From Rhodoblastus sp963713695 (GTDB lineage: Bacteria > Pseudomonadota > Alphaproteobacteria > Rhizobiales > Beijerinckiaceae), in the NCBI GenBank assembly GCA_963713695.1, contig CAVQMU010000010.1, positions 1 to 64,000 on the forward strand: a stretch of DNA of 64,000 nucleotides, written 5' to 3'. Shown one piece after another: positions 24,448 through 33,242 of this stretch; positions within the stretch are counted from its first letter, which is position 1, and each line of letters starts with the position of its first letter. Under the pieces are notes generated by a model, which saw only the letters and a list, made by a program, of their open reading frames with translations, had not been told where the DNA came from and ran no database searches. Made by a program: the position numbers and the translations under genes.

Positions 24448-24753
24448 ATGCACCTGCCCCTGTTGAATGCGTTGGATCCTTATGCGCTCTCGTCAAGAGC
24501 CCGTCGGGACAAGGCTCCCTCCGAGCCTTTCATCATCGAGTCCGCTTTGGAAAAGCCGAGAGACGGCCGAGGGAATGCTTCCGGCGCCCGCCCTGACGGG
24601 AACGCGCCGGAGGATGAAATCGCTTTGGCCTTCGAGGATTTTCTCGCCTGCGCTTTCAACCGCGCCGACGACGCGTTGGACGACGCCATGCCCGAGGAGG
24701 CCATCGACGGACAGGGACTCTGCGCCCTGCTGGAGGCGGCGGCGACGGCCTGA
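24448..24753 (+). CDS. Small acidic hypothetical protein
   Basis: 101 residues from ATG 24448, with a good GGGGAG ribosome site. The C-terminal half is strongly acidic (NAPEDEIALAFEDFLACAF, RADDALDDAMPEE). No domain recognised. It lies beside the general stress locus and converges on the ecfG gene, but no role is evident. Confidence 0.6.
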   Translation: MHLPLLNALDPYALSSRARRDKAPSEPFIIESALEKPRDGRGNASGARPDGNAPEDEIALAFEDFLACAFNRADDALDDAMPEEAIDGQGLCALLEAAATA

Positions 24754-24771
24754 CGGCCATCCCAGCCGCGC

Positions 24772-25329
24772 CTATTCGCCGCGCTGCGACGGCGGCCGGT
24801 CCGGCAGCGCGGGATTTGAGCCGAATTCCTCCGCCGAGGTGAGGGCGAGCAATTCGATCAGCCGGCGCCGCGCGCGGTTGACGCGGCTCTTGATCGTGCC
24901 GACGGCGCAGCCGCAGATCTCGGCCGCCTCCTCGTAGGAAAAGCCCGAGGCGCCGATCAGCACCAGCGCTTCGCGCTGGTCGGGCGGCAGGCGGTCGAGA
25001 TAGGTCTTGAAATCCGCGAAATCGAGATGGGCGAGCTGGTCGGGCATGGCCACCAGCCGCGCCGCCGCTTCGCCGTCGACGTCCTGCACTTCGCGGCGCG
25101 ACTTGCGGTACTGGCTGAAAAAGGTGTTGCGCATGATGGTGAAGAGCCATGCGCGTATGTTCGTCCCCTCCATGAAGGAGGCGGCGTTGGCCCAGGCCTT
25201 CATCAACGTGTCCTGCACCAGGTCGTCGGCGCGGTCGCTGTTGCCCGACAGCGACAGCGCGAAGGCGCGCAGCGAAGGAATTTCAGCGAGAAGAAGGTCC
25301 TTGAGGCGAAGCCTGATCGCATCGTTCAT
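24772..25329 (-). CDS. ecfG: General stress ECF sigma factor EcfG
   Basis: 185 residues with region 2 (DRADDLVQDTLMKAW, NIRAWLFTIMRNTFFSQYRK) and region 4 (LPPDQREALVLIGASGFSYEEAAEICGCAVGTIKSR). The sequence and its place beside nepR and phyR identify it as EcfG, the sigma factor of the alphaproteobacterial general stress response. The start overlaps the nepR stop by four bases (ATGA). A canonical sigma-EcfG promoter lies upstream of nepR, so the pair is probably autoregulated. Confidence 0.92.
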   Translation of the reverse strand: MNDAIRLRLKDLLLAEIPSLRAFALSLSGNSDRADDLVQDTLMKAWANAASFMEGTNIRAWLFTIMRNTFFSQYRKSRREVQDVDGEAAARLVAMPDQLAHLDFADFKTYLDRLPPDQREALVLIGASGFSYEEAAEICGCAVGTIKSRVNRARRRLIELLALTSAEEFGSNPALPDRPPSQRGE

Positions 25330-25670
25330 TTGGCGCCGGCCTCGTCGTCGGCTGGCTGCGATGCGGAGACGGATGCAGGCAGCTCGCCCGCTTCGAGACG
25401 ATCGAGCAGGGATCTGAACCTGTCGGGAACGGGCTCCCGCGCCATGTTTTCGAACATGTCCCGCAATTGCTTGCCGATATGCGCCTGCAGCAGCGGTTCG
25501 AGGCGCGGCTCCACCGGCGACTTCTCCCCCCAGTGCTTGTCTTGCCCGTGCCCGTCTTGCCCGTGCCCGTCGTGCCCGTGCCCGTGCCCGTCGTGCCCGT
25601 GCTGACCCTTGTCCTGGCTGGTCTTATGTTGGCCGCTCAAGTCCAAGCCGGCCTTTTCCTTGTCGCTCAT
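25326..25670 (-). CDS. nepR: Anti-sigma factor NepR with His-rich N-terminal tract
   Basis: 114 residues from ATG 25670 (an ATG at 25736 is also in frame). The C-terminal NepR core HIGKQLRDMFENMAREPVPDRF plus SLLDRLE binds EcfG under normal conditions and is titrated by phosphorylated PhyR under stress. Residues 15-46 form an unusual tract of repeated HGHD/HGQD units holding nine histidines, encoded by near-identical GTGCCC-type hexamers at about 25535-25610. Such a tract could bind metal or be a neutral repeat expansion. It precedes and overlaps ecfG. Confidence 0.9.
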   Translation of the reverse strand: MSDKEKAGLDLSGQHKTSQDKGQHGHDGHGHGHDGHGQDGHGQDKHWGEKSPVEPRLEPLLQAHIGKQLRDMFENMAREPVPDRFRSLLDRLEAGELPASVSASQPADDEAGAK

Positions 25671-25864
25671 TCCATGCAACCCCGGCTGCTTTTGTCCACA
25701 TGGTCTCCCGGCGGTCGAACTGAAAGGGGCGTTCAAGCGCTTGTGCGGCCGAGGTTATGCGAGGGAATCGCGGAGGGCAACCCGGAATGTGCGGCGAGGC
25801 TTGAAACAAGAATTGAGACGAACGACGGGACGCGCGCGCTGTCGGCAGGGCGCATTCGAGTCGC

Positions 25865-25889
25865 AACGTCGCTCACGATGAATTGTTCC
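25865..25889 (-). promoter_or_regulatory. Sigma-EcfG promoter of nepR-ecfG
   Basis: Read on the minus strand, GGAAC (25889-25885), 16 bp, CGTT (25868-25865): an exact match to the EcfG consensus, about 195 bp ahead of ATG 25670. It provides positive feedback on the nepR-ecfG operon, as in related bacteria. Confidence 0.8.
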
Positions 25890-25972
25890 CGCAACGCTGT
25901 CTGCCAAAATTAATTCGGGCTAGAATACCGCTACGTCCCCGATTGGGCATTCCCACCGGCCAAGAGGCGCAT

Positions 25973-26776
25973 ATGTCCGTATCCCGTTTGATTGGTCCGC
26001 AAATTCCGCTTCTCCGCCGCTACGCCCGCGCTTTGACCGGCTCGCAGGCGAGCGGCGACGCCTATGTCGCCGCGCTGCTCGAAACCTTGCTCGCCGATCC
26101 CAACCTGTTCGATCGCAGCGCCGAACCGCGCCAGGAAACCTATCGCCTGTTCTCCCGGGTGTGGAACGCCATGCCGCTGAATGGGCAAAGCGTGGGCCAA
26201 TCTCCGCCGGCCAGCCTGCCTGACCGGCGCCTCGAGGCGATCACACCATTGCCGCGCCAGGCGTTTCTGCTGACCGCGGTGGAGGGTTTCGACCCAACGA
26301 AGGCGGCGCACATCCTCGGCGTCGACGCGGACGAATTCGACCGCCTGATAGATCTGGCAGGACGCGAAATCGGCGCCCAGGTCGCGTCGAAAGTCGTGAT
26401 CATCGAAGATGAGCCGCTCATCGCCATGGATCTCGAAAACCTGGTCGAAAGCCTGGGGCACGAGGTTGTCGGCCTGGCGGCGACACGTTCCGAAGCCGTG
26501 GCGCTCGCCCGCGCAGCCCGGCCCGGCCTGGTCCTCGCGGACGTCAGGCTCGCCGACGGAAGCTCCGGCCTCGACGCCGTCAACGAGATACTCGAAACTT
26601 TCGGCGTGCCGGTGATCTTCATCACAGCCTACCCGGAAACGCTGCTGACTGGCCAGAGGCCCGAACCGGCCTTTCTGATCTCGAAGCCCTTCCGGGCCGA
26701 AACGGTCAAGGCCATTGTCAGCCAGGCGCTGTTCTTCAATGAACTGGCGCATCCCGCCGCGCGGCGCTCGGCCTGA
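25973..26776 (+). CDS. phyR: General stress response regulator PhyR
   Basis: 267 residues from ATG 25973, AGAGG ribosome site. The N-terminal sigma-like domain (about 1-135) mimics EcfG to bind NepR: LLRRYARALTGSQASGDAYV, then LPRQAFLLTAVEGFDPTKAAHILG. The C-terminal receiver (about 140-260) has VVIIEDEPLIAMDLE, the phosphoacceptor Asp in LVLADVRLADG, IFITAYPE and the Lys in LISKPF. Phosphorylation exposes the sigma-like domain, which draws NepR off EcfG. It is divergent from nepR-ecfG. Confidence 0.95.
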   Translation: MSVSRLIGPQIPLLRRYARALTGSQASGDAYVAALLETLLADPNLFDRSAEPRQETYRLFSRVWNAMPLNGQSVGQSPPASLPDRRLEAITPLPRQAFLLTAVEGFDPTKAAHILGVDADEFDRLIDLAGREIGAQVASKVVIIEDEPLIAMDLENLVESLGHEVVGLAATRSEAVALARAARPGLVLADVRLADGSSGLDAVNEILETFGVPVIFITAYPETLLTGQRPEPAFLISKPFRAETVKAIVSQALFFNELAHPAARRSA

Positions 26777-26784
26777 ACCCGACC

Positions 26785-27475
26785 TCATTCGCCCTGCTGG
26801 TAGGCGCTTAGAAAAGTTGTCACCGCTTCGGCCACGGCCGCGGCGATGGCGTTTTCGTCGCCCGGCTCGGCGACGCAGAACAGCGCCGCCTTGTAGTAAC
26901 CGGCCTGGCAGAGCTGAATGAACTGGTCGGCGGCGAGTTCCGCGTCCTCGGGCGCAGTCATGCGGCCCGCCGAGGACTGCCGCTCCAGATAGGCGCCGAG
27001 CCGCTGGGCGCCGGCTTTCGGGCCAGCCTCGAAGAAGGCCTGGCCGATCTGTGGATATTTGGCCACCGCGCCGATGACCATGCGCACATGCGCCAGATGG
27101 TCGGGCTTGCACATTTCGCTCATCAGGCCAACGCCGATCCGCGACAGCACTTTGCGGAGATCGTCGTCGTCCTCCTGGCTGAACTGGAACAATTGCTCGG
27201 CCTGCAGGCTGCGGTCATGCCGGATCAGCGAACTCGAACAGTCCGACTTTCGACGGGAAATAGACATAGAGCGTGCCCTTCGACACGCCGGCGGCGCGCG
27301 CGATCTCGTTCATGCTGGCGCCGTCGAAGCCGACGGCGAGAAAGACGGCGCGCGCGCCATCGAGGATTTGGCGAATCTTGGCGTCGCCCGCGCCGCGTTG
27401 CGGCTGGGGGGCGGTTTCCGAGGCGGCCCGCCTCCCGCGGCCCGCCACACTGCGCCTGATCCTGCCCGTGGTCAT
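26785..27475 (-). pseudogene. TetR-family regulator, one-base frameshift
   Basis: From ATG 27475 the N-terminal DNA-binding domain reads IRQILDGARAVFLAVGFDGASMNEIARAAGVSKGTLYVYFPSKVGLFE, split here as ILDGARAVFLAVGFDG and GVSKGTLYVYFPSK. At about 27238 an extra T throws the frame; removing it gives SLIRHDRSLQAEQLF and the complete C-terminal ligand domain to 26785. Both parts look intact, so the indel may be an assembly error. A functional product would be about 229 residues and probably represses the HlyD-MFS efflux pair to its right, since a TetR-type palindrome lies between them. Confidence 0.8.
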
Positions 27476-27669
27476 GTCTGTACGGTCCTCACGCCTGCGA
27501 TCTCGCTGTGAGGAAACGCGGAGGCGGCATATTCGAGGCGGTCTGGTCTCTGCCGCTCGGAAGGTCTTGATCTAAGGACCATCCTTGCCCGAGACAACAC
27601 CTTTCGGGTCCGGCGAAGCTCGAGGCTGCGCGACAAAACCGCGCGAGCAGCCTTCAGGCGCTGGTCGTT

Positions 27670-27686
27670 GACCGAACCGTTCAGTC
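27670..27686. promoter_or_regulatory. Candidate TetR operator
   Basis: GACCGAAC-C-GTTCAGTC is a 17-bp palindrome with one mismatched pair, the size and form of TetR-family operators. TATATAA follows 4 bp later as a possible -10 element for the rightward efflux genes. Confidence 0.55.
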
Positions 27687-27760
27687 CCGTATATAAACCG
27701 GTTGCGGCCAATCTTCGCGTCCAAACGCCGCCCGTTGCTCGCGGCGACCATTCGTTTGCC

Positions 27761-27836
27761 CGGAATTGTGCGTTTTGCGCGGAATTGCCTGTTTTGCGCG
27801 GAATTGCCTGTTTTGCCCGGAATTGTGCGTTCGAGC
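27761..27836. repeat. Four tandem 19-bp repeats
   Basis: Units start at 27761, 27780, 27799 and 27818. All begin CGGAATTG; the middle two are CGGAATTGCCTGTTTTGCG/C, the outer two have TGCGTT in place of CCTGTT. They directly abut each other, so this is not a CRISPR array. They may be iterated binding sites ahead of the efflux operon. Confidence 0.8.
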
Positions 27837-27960
27837 GGAGCTCCGGGATCGTGTTTGAAGCGAAACGAAACATTTCGCCTGGAGAAAATGCTTTAAACAA
27901 AAGGCTATAGCGCGCGATCCCCAGGGGATCGGAAAAAGCTCTAGTCTCGTCGAGATTTTC

Positions 27961-29229
27961 ATGACCGAAAAAGTTGGCCGCCCGCAGGAATTCGATCCGC
28001 GAAAGAGGAATCTGGACGCGGACGCGCCGCGTTCCCCGCTGGACGAAAATATCGAAGACGACGGCAATCTCGCGCGGATCGCCGCGCGTCGCCGCGAGAC
28101 GCCGCATATTGTCCGTGATCCCGGCGAGGCGACCCAAACATATCCTTCGGGGCAGGAGTCGGGCTCTGGCGCGAGTCGAAAGTCCTGGCTCTTCGGGGGA
28201 GCCGCGCTGGTCGTGCTGCTTGTCGCCGGCGGCGCCCTGGCCCATTACCTGCTGGTCGGCCGTTTCATCTATTCCACCGATGACGCCTATGTGCGCGCCG
28301 ACCTTGCAATCGTCTCGCCGAAAATATCGGGCTATGTCGAGGATGTCGGCGTCATCGACAACCAGCATGTGAAGGCTGGCCAGATCCTGGCGCGGATCGA
28401 CGCCGGCGATTACCGGCTTTCGGTCGACGCGGCCAGGGGGAAAATCGAGACCCAGGACGCTGTCATCCTCCGCATAGCCTCACAGATCGAGGCGCAGGCG
28501 GCGGTCGTCGCGCAGGCGTCGGCGCAGGTCGACGCCGCCCGCGCTGAACAGTCCCGCGCCGCCTCGGAGCTGACGCGCGTCCGCTCGCTGGCGGCCTCCG
28601 ATTTCGCAACGCGCCAGCGCTTCGACCAGGCGATCGCCGATCAGGCCAAGGCGGCCGCCGCCGTCACGGGCGCGGAAGCGGCGCTTGCAGGGGCCCGCGC
28701 CAATCTGGTCGTGCTGCAATCGCAGACCAGGGAAGCGACAAGCCTGAGAGCGGAGATGATCACGGCCCTTGCGCGGGCCGACCGCGATCTCGGCTTTGCC
28801 GAAATCAAGGCGCCTTTCGACGGGACGGTCGGAAACCGCGTCGTCGAGCCGGGACAGTTCGCGCAGCCCGGCGCGCGGCTGATGGCGCTCGCGCCCGACG
28901 GCGGCCTTTACGTCGAGGCCAATTTCAAGGAGACGCAGCTTGACCGCCTGGCCGCGGGACAGAAGGCCAAGGTCCGCGTCGACGCCTTCGACGGCAAGTC
29001 TTTCGACGGCGAGGTGCAGAGCATAGCTCCGGCTTCCGGCTCCAATTATTCGCTGCTGCCGCCGGAAAACGCCACCGGCAACTTCACCAAGATCATCCAG
29101 CGCTTTCCCGTCAGGATAAGGCTCGCCGAGGCGGCGAGGGGATTGCTGCGCGCCGGCATGTCGGTCGTGGTCGAGGTGGACACGCGCACCGGCAAGTCTT
29201 CAACGAGCGCTGGCGACCCGAGCCAGTGA
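27961..29229 (+). CDS. HlyD/EmrA-type membrane fusion protein
   Basis: 422 residues. A polar cytoplasmic leader (1-75), one membrane helix (about 77-100), a beta-barrel/lipoyl half-motif DAYVRADLAIVSPKISGYV, a long coiled coil (about 150-265), then the second lipoyl half AEIKAPFDGTVGNRVVEPGQF. It links an inner-membrane exporter to the outer membrane. The MFS partner follows 31 bp downstream and a TetR-type regulator precedes it. The long acidic/basic cytoplasmic leader is longer than usual for EmrA. Confidence 0.88.
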   Translation: MTEKVGRPQEFDPRKRNLDADAPRSPLDENIEDDGNLARIAARRRETPHIVRDPGEATQTYPSGQESGSGASRKSWLFGGAALVVLLVAGGALAHYLLVGRFIYSTDDAYVRADLAIVSPKISGYVEDVGVIDNQHVKAGQILARIDAGDYRLSVDAARGKIETQDAVILRIASQIEAQAAVVAQASAQVDAARAEQSRAASELTRVRSLAASDFATRQRFDQAIADQAKAAAAVTGAEAALAGARANLVVLQSQTREATSLRAEMITALARADRDLGFAEIKAPFDGTVGNRVVEPGQFAQPGARLMALAPDGGLYVEANFKETQLDRLAAGQKAKVRVDAFDGKSFDGEVQSIAPASGSNYSLLPPENATGNFTKIIQRFPVRIRLAEAARGLLRAGMSVVVEVDTRTGKSSTSAGDPSQ

Positions 29230-29260
29230 AGTCCTTTCGAGCAGCGGGACGAGGCGGAGA

Positions 29261-30802
29261 ATGAGCGAGCCGCACTATTCGCACCGCCGGATGTTCGCCT
29301 TCCTCTGCATGGTCTTCGGCATGTTCATGGCGATCCTGGACATCCAGATCGTCTCGGCTTCGCTCGCCACGATCCAGGCGGGGCTTTCGGCCAGCGCCGA
29401 CGAAATCGCCTGGGTGCAGACAAGCTATCTCGTCGCCGAAGTGGTGATGATACCTCTCTCGGGCTTTCTGTCGCGCGCCTTTTCGACGCGGGTGATGTTC
29501 ACGATCTCGGCGGCGGGGTTCACACTGATGAGCCTTGCTTGCTCGACCGCGACCAGCCTCGACCAGATGATCGTCTGCCGCGCGCTGCAGGGTTTCATCG
29601 GCGGCGGCATGATCCCCACGGTCTTTGCCTCGGCCTATTCGATCTTCCCGCGCAACAAGACGGCGATCGTCGCGCCGGTCATCGGCCTTGTCGCCACGCT
29701 CGCGCCGACCATCGGCCCGACGGTCGGCGGCTATCTCACGGATCTCTTCTCCTGGCGCTGGCTGTTCCTGATCAATATAGCCCCCGGCCTGTTCGTCACG
29801 GCCTCGACCTGGCTGCTGGTCGATTTCGACCGTCCCGACCTGCGCCTGCTGAAAAACTTCGACTGGGCCGGCCTCCTCTCCATGGCCTGTTTCCTCGGCG
29901 CGCTCGAATATCTGCTGGAGGAGGGCCCGACGAAGAACTGGTTCGACGACGCGTCCATCGTCTGGGCGGCCAGCCTTTCGTCGCTGGGCGCCTGCGTTTT
30001 CTTCTGGCGGGCCTTTGCCGCGAAAAATCCGATCGTCGATCTCTCCGCCTTCAACAACCGCAATTTCTGGACCGGCTCCCTCGCGTCCTTCGTGCTCGGC
30101 GCGGGCCTTTATGGCCTCACCTATCTCTACCCGGTCTATCTTGCGCGCATCAGGGGCATGTCCGCCCTGCAGATCGGCGAGACCATGTTCGTCACCGGCC
30201 TTTGCCAATTCATCGCCGCGCCGATCGTCGGGCGGTTGATCACCAGGATCGATCCGCGGATGATGGTCGGCCTCGGCTTTCTCGGCTTCGCCTGGGGCTC
30301 CTTCATGCCGGCTTTCATCACCAGCGACTGGGATTTCGGCGAATTGCTCGTACCCCAGATATTCAGGGGCTTTTCACTGATGCTGTGCATGGTGCCGATC
30401 AATAATCTGGCGCTCGGGACCCTGTCGCCGGACAGGCTGAAGAACGCCTCCGGCCTGTTCAACGTCGCCCGCAACCTCGGCGGCGCGGTCGGGCTCGCCG
30501 TCATCAACACGATGCTCGACAAGCGGCTCGACCTGCATCTGGCGCGGCTGCATGACAAGCTGCGCTGGGGCAATGCGCAGGCCGAGGATTTTCTGGCGAA
30601 GCTGTCGGCGCTTTACGCAAATGGCGGCGATCCCGCGATCATGGCCGCGCGCCAGCTCGCCGGTCTGGCGCGGCGCGAGGCTTCCGTCATGGCACTGGCC
30701 GACGTCTTCCTCGGCATGACGCTGCTGTTCGCGGGGACCTCGGTGATCGCGTTCCTGATGCGCCGCCCCGGCGCGACGCCCTCGCCCGAAGCGGCGCATT
30801 GA
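29261..30802 (+). CDS. DHA2-family (EmrB-like) multidrug MFS exporter
   Basis: 513 residues with 14 predicted membrane helices. MFS DHA2 marks are FGMFMAILDIQIVSASLATIQ in helix 1 region, TSYLVAEVVMIPLSGFLSRAF, and the motif C-like VIGLVATLAPTIGPTVGGYL. It pumps hydrophobic drugs or toxic lipids with proton antiport through the HlyD partner. ATG 29261 has a GGCGGAG ribosome site. Confidence 0.92.
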   Translation: MSEPHYSHRRMFAFLCMVFGMFMAILDIQIVSASLATIQAGLSASADEIAWVQTSYLVAEVVMIPLSGFLSRAFSTRVMFTISAAGFTLMSLACSTATSLDQMIVCRALQGFIGGGMIPTVFASAYSIFPRNKTAIVAPVIGLVATLAPTIGPTVGGYLTDLFSWRWLFLINIAPGLFVTASTWLLVDFDRPDLRLLKNFDWAGLLSMACFLGALEYLLEEGPTKNWFDDASIVWAASLSSLGACVFFWRAFAAKNPIVDLSAFNNRNFWTGSLASFVLGAGLYGLTYLYPVYLARIRGMSALQIGETMFVTGLCQFIAAPIVGRLITRIDPRMMVGLGFLGFAWGSFMPAFITSDWDFGELLVPQIFRGFSLMLCMVPINNLALGTLSPDRLKNASGLFNVARNLGGAVGLAVINTMLDKRLDLHLARLHDKLRWGNAQAEDFLAKLSALYANGGDPAIMAARQLAGLARREASVMALADVFLGMTLLFAGTSVIAFLMRRPGATPSPEAAH

Positions 30803-31300
30803 ACGGCGATTTTCCTTGCGAAAAAATTGGCGAGCCCGCGTGAAAAGTCGAAAATGTGGCGTAATTACAATTTATATCCATCACTTGGCCGTCGATTGAG
30901 GCCGCGCCGAGGTTTGGGTCCGAACCTTCGGGGCGTGGCTGTGTGTTTGCCAAATGTATTCGCTTGTTAAAAAGCTAGTACTAAACAATTTTGCATCAAT
31001 CGTTATTGTACAAGAGCGCTGTTAGTGAAATATAAGTCGTATCCTTATCTTCATGACTTGCGAAATGATTACGAAAAGATAATTTAATTGCAGTGTTTCA
31101 AGCGCCATCGGGCAAGGTGCGGCGAGGCAATAGCTTTGCACTTGCCTGGCAGGGCGGAAGGCTTTTATCGCCGTCAAGAGCATGCAGGGAATGCGATCGG
31201 CTTCTTGAAACAATGACCCATCGGAAGGCGGCCATGCCCCCGGGCAAGCTCATGCCCGTGGCCGACGCCGCCCCGGCAACTTGATGACAGGGAGGCGAAA
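30803..31300. other. Upstream region of xoxF, no gene seen
   Basis: 498 bp without a convincing gene. The segment 30950-31090 is unusually AT-rich (for example GTTAAAAAGCTAGTACT) and is the best place for the xoxF promoter. The remainder to 31290 is GC-rich leader, suggesting a long 5' untranslated region of about 200 nt. Confidence 0.45.
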
Positions 31301-33109
31301 GTGAAAAAGCTATTGGTCGCCACGACATCCGTCGCGGGCTTGCTGGCCTTGCAGGCCGCGCCCGCGCGCGCAAACTCCAATCTCGAAAGCATGAGCAAGG
31401 ACGCCAAGCAATGGGTCATGCCTGCGGGAGATTACGCCAATACGCGCTTTTCCGAACTGAAGCAGATCAACGCGCGCAACGTGCATGAACTCGAGCCTGT
31501 GTGGACTTTCTCCACCGGCGTTTTGCGCGGACATGAGGGAGCGCCGCTGGTGATCGGCGACGTGATGTATGTCCACTCGCCCTTCCCCAACAATGTCTAT
31601 GCGCTCGACCTGAACAACGACGGCAAGATCCTCTGGAAATACGAGCCCAAGCAGGATCCGAACGTCATTCCGGTGATGTGCTGCGACACCGTCAATCGCG
31701 GCGTCGCCTATGGTGACGGAAAAATCTTCCTGCATCAGGCGGACACCTCGCTGGTCGCGCTCGACGCCAAGACGGGCGCCATGGTCTGGTCGGCGAAGGA
31801 CGATGATCCGCAGAAGGGCGCAACCGGCACGTCGGCGCCGCTGGTGGTCAAGGACAAGGTTCTGGTTGGCGTTTCCGGCGGCGAGTTCGGCGTGCAGGGG
31901 CACTTGACCGCTTACGACATCAAGACGGGCAAACAGGCGTGGCGGGCTTACTCGGAAGGGCCAGACGACCAGATGCTCGTCGATCCACAAAAGACCACCG
32001 ATCTCGGCAAGCCGATTGGCGCCGACTCCAGTCTCAAAACCTGGAAGGGCGACCAGTGGAAAACGGGCGGCGGCGATACGTGGGGATGGATTTCCTACGA
32101 TCCCGAATTGAACCTGATTTACTATGGCAGCGGCAACCCGTCGACATGGAATCCGAAACAGCGGCCCGGCGACAACAAATGGTCGATGACCATTTTCGCC
32201 CGCAACCCTGACACGGGCGAGGCGAAATGGGTCTACCAGATGACCCCGCACGACCAGTGGGACTACGACGGCATCAATGAAATGATCCTTGCCGATCAGG
32301 ACATCGGCGGCAAAATGGTCAAGACTCTGGTGCATTTCGACCGCAACGGCTTCGGCTACACGCTCGATCGCACGGACGGCGACTTGCTCGTCGCCGAAAA
32401 ATTTGACCCGGCCGTCAACTGGGCGACCAAGGTCGACATGGACAAGAGCTCCAAGGACTACGGCCGGCCCGAGGTCGTCGCCAAATATTCGACCGACCAG
32501 AATGGTGAAGACGTGGACTCGAAGGGCATCTGCCCGGCGGCGCTCGGCTCCAAGGATGAGCAGCCGGCTGCCTATTCGCCGGTGACCAAGTTGTTCTACG
32601 TGCCGACAAATCATGTCTGCATGGATTACGAGCCGTTCCGGGTGAGCTACACGCCGGGGCAGCCTTACGTCGGCGCGACCCTGTCGATGTATCCGGCGCC
32701 CGGCGGCAACACGATGGGCAATTTCATCGCCTGGGACGCGACCAAGGGCAAGATCGCCTGGTCGGACCCTGAACAATTCTCGGTCTGGTCCGGGGCGCTG
32801 GCGACGGCGGGCGACGTGGTCTTCTACGGCACGCTCGAAGGCTATCTGAAGGCCGTCGACGCCAAGACGGGCAAGGAGCTTTACAAGTTCAAGACGCCCT
32901 CGGGCATCATCGGCAACGTCATGACCTACGAGCACAAGGGTCGGCAATATGTGGCCGTCCTGTCCGGCGTCGGCGGCTGGGCCGGCATCGGCCTGGCGGC
33001 GGGCCTCACCGATCCCCACGCCGGCCTCGGCGCAGTCGGCGGCTATGCGGCGCTCTCGAATTACACCTCGCTCGGCGGCACGCTGACCGTATTCGCTCTG
33101 CCCAAATAG
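31301..33109 (+). CDS. xoxF: Lanthanide-dependent methanol dehydrogenase XoxF (copy 1)
   Basis: 602 residues from GTG 31301 (GGGAGGCG ribosome site), signal peptide ending PARANSN. A periplasmic PQQ quinoprotein that oxidises methanol and passes electrons to a cytochrome c. The adjacent-Cys ring is Cys127-Cys128 (VMCCDTVNRG). In HDQWDYDGINE, Asp321 is the catalytic base and Asp323 occupies the extra lanthanide-binding position; MxaF-type enzymes have Ala there. The eight W-motif propeller is complete. No xoxG cytochrome or xoxJ follows. A strong intrinsic terminator separates it from copy 2. Confidence 0.95.
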   Translation: MKKLLVATTSVAGLLALQAAPARANSNLESMSKDAKQWVMPAGDYANTRFSELKQINARNVHELEPVWTFSTGVLRGHEGAPLVIGDVMYVHSPFPNNVYALDLNNDGKILWKYEPKQDPNVIPVMCCDTVNRGVAYGDGKIFLHQADTSLVALDAKTGAMVWSAKDDDPQKGATGTSAPLVVKDKVLVGVSGGEFGVQGHLTAYDIKTGKQAWRAYSEGPDDQMLVDPQKTTDLGKPIGADSSLKTWKGDQWKTGGGDTWGWISYDPELNLIYYGSGNPSTWNPKQRPGDNKWSMTIFARNPDTGEAKWVYQMTPHDQWDYDGINEMILADQDIGGKMVKTLVHFDRNGFGYTLDRTDGDLLVAEKFDPAVNWATKVDMDKSSKDYGRPEVVAKYSTDQNGEDVDSKGICPAALGSKDEQPAAYSPVTKLFYVPTNHVCMDYEPFRVSYTPGQPYVGATLSMYPAPGGNTMGNFIAWDATKGKIAWSDPEQFSVWSGALATAGDVVFYGTLEGYLKAVDAKTGKELYKFKTPSGIIGNVMTYEHKGRQYVAVLSGVGGWAGIGLAAGLTDPHAGLGAVGGYAALSNYTSLGGTLTVFALPK

Positions 33110-33132
33110 AATCGCAAACTCCGCTGGCCTCA

Positions 33133-33159
33133 GCGCGCCGAAAACGGCGCGCTTTTTTT
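33133..33159 (+). terminator. Rho-independent terminator after xoxF copy 1
   Basis: GCGCGCCG (33133-33140), loop AAAA, CGGCGCGC (33145-33152), then seven T. A perfect 8-bp GC stem 24 bp after the xoxF stop codon. Confidence 0.92.
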
Positions 33160-33242
33160 CGCGAGCCGCTTGCGCCTCGCGATCGATCCCGTCGATAGTC
33201 GCCAGGCTGGAAATTGGGATTCCACTGGTAGGGAGAGCGAGT

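Larger units (their letters stand above)
27476..27960. other. Regulatory region between TetR gene and efflux operon
   Basis: This 485-bp gap holds a TetR-type palindrome at 27670 followed by TATATAA, four 19-bp tandem repeats at 27761-27836, and an AT-rich stretch before the HlyD gene. An open frame at 27668-27910 is produced by the repeats and is not considered a gene. Confidence 0.5.

Noticed and set aside
25535..25610. GC-rich hexamer array as a regulatory repeat
   Set aside because: It lies within nepR and encodes the His-rich tract, so it is reported as part of that gene.
27761..27836. CRISPR-like repeats
   Set aside because: Units abut with no spacers and only four copies exist; no cas genes nearby.
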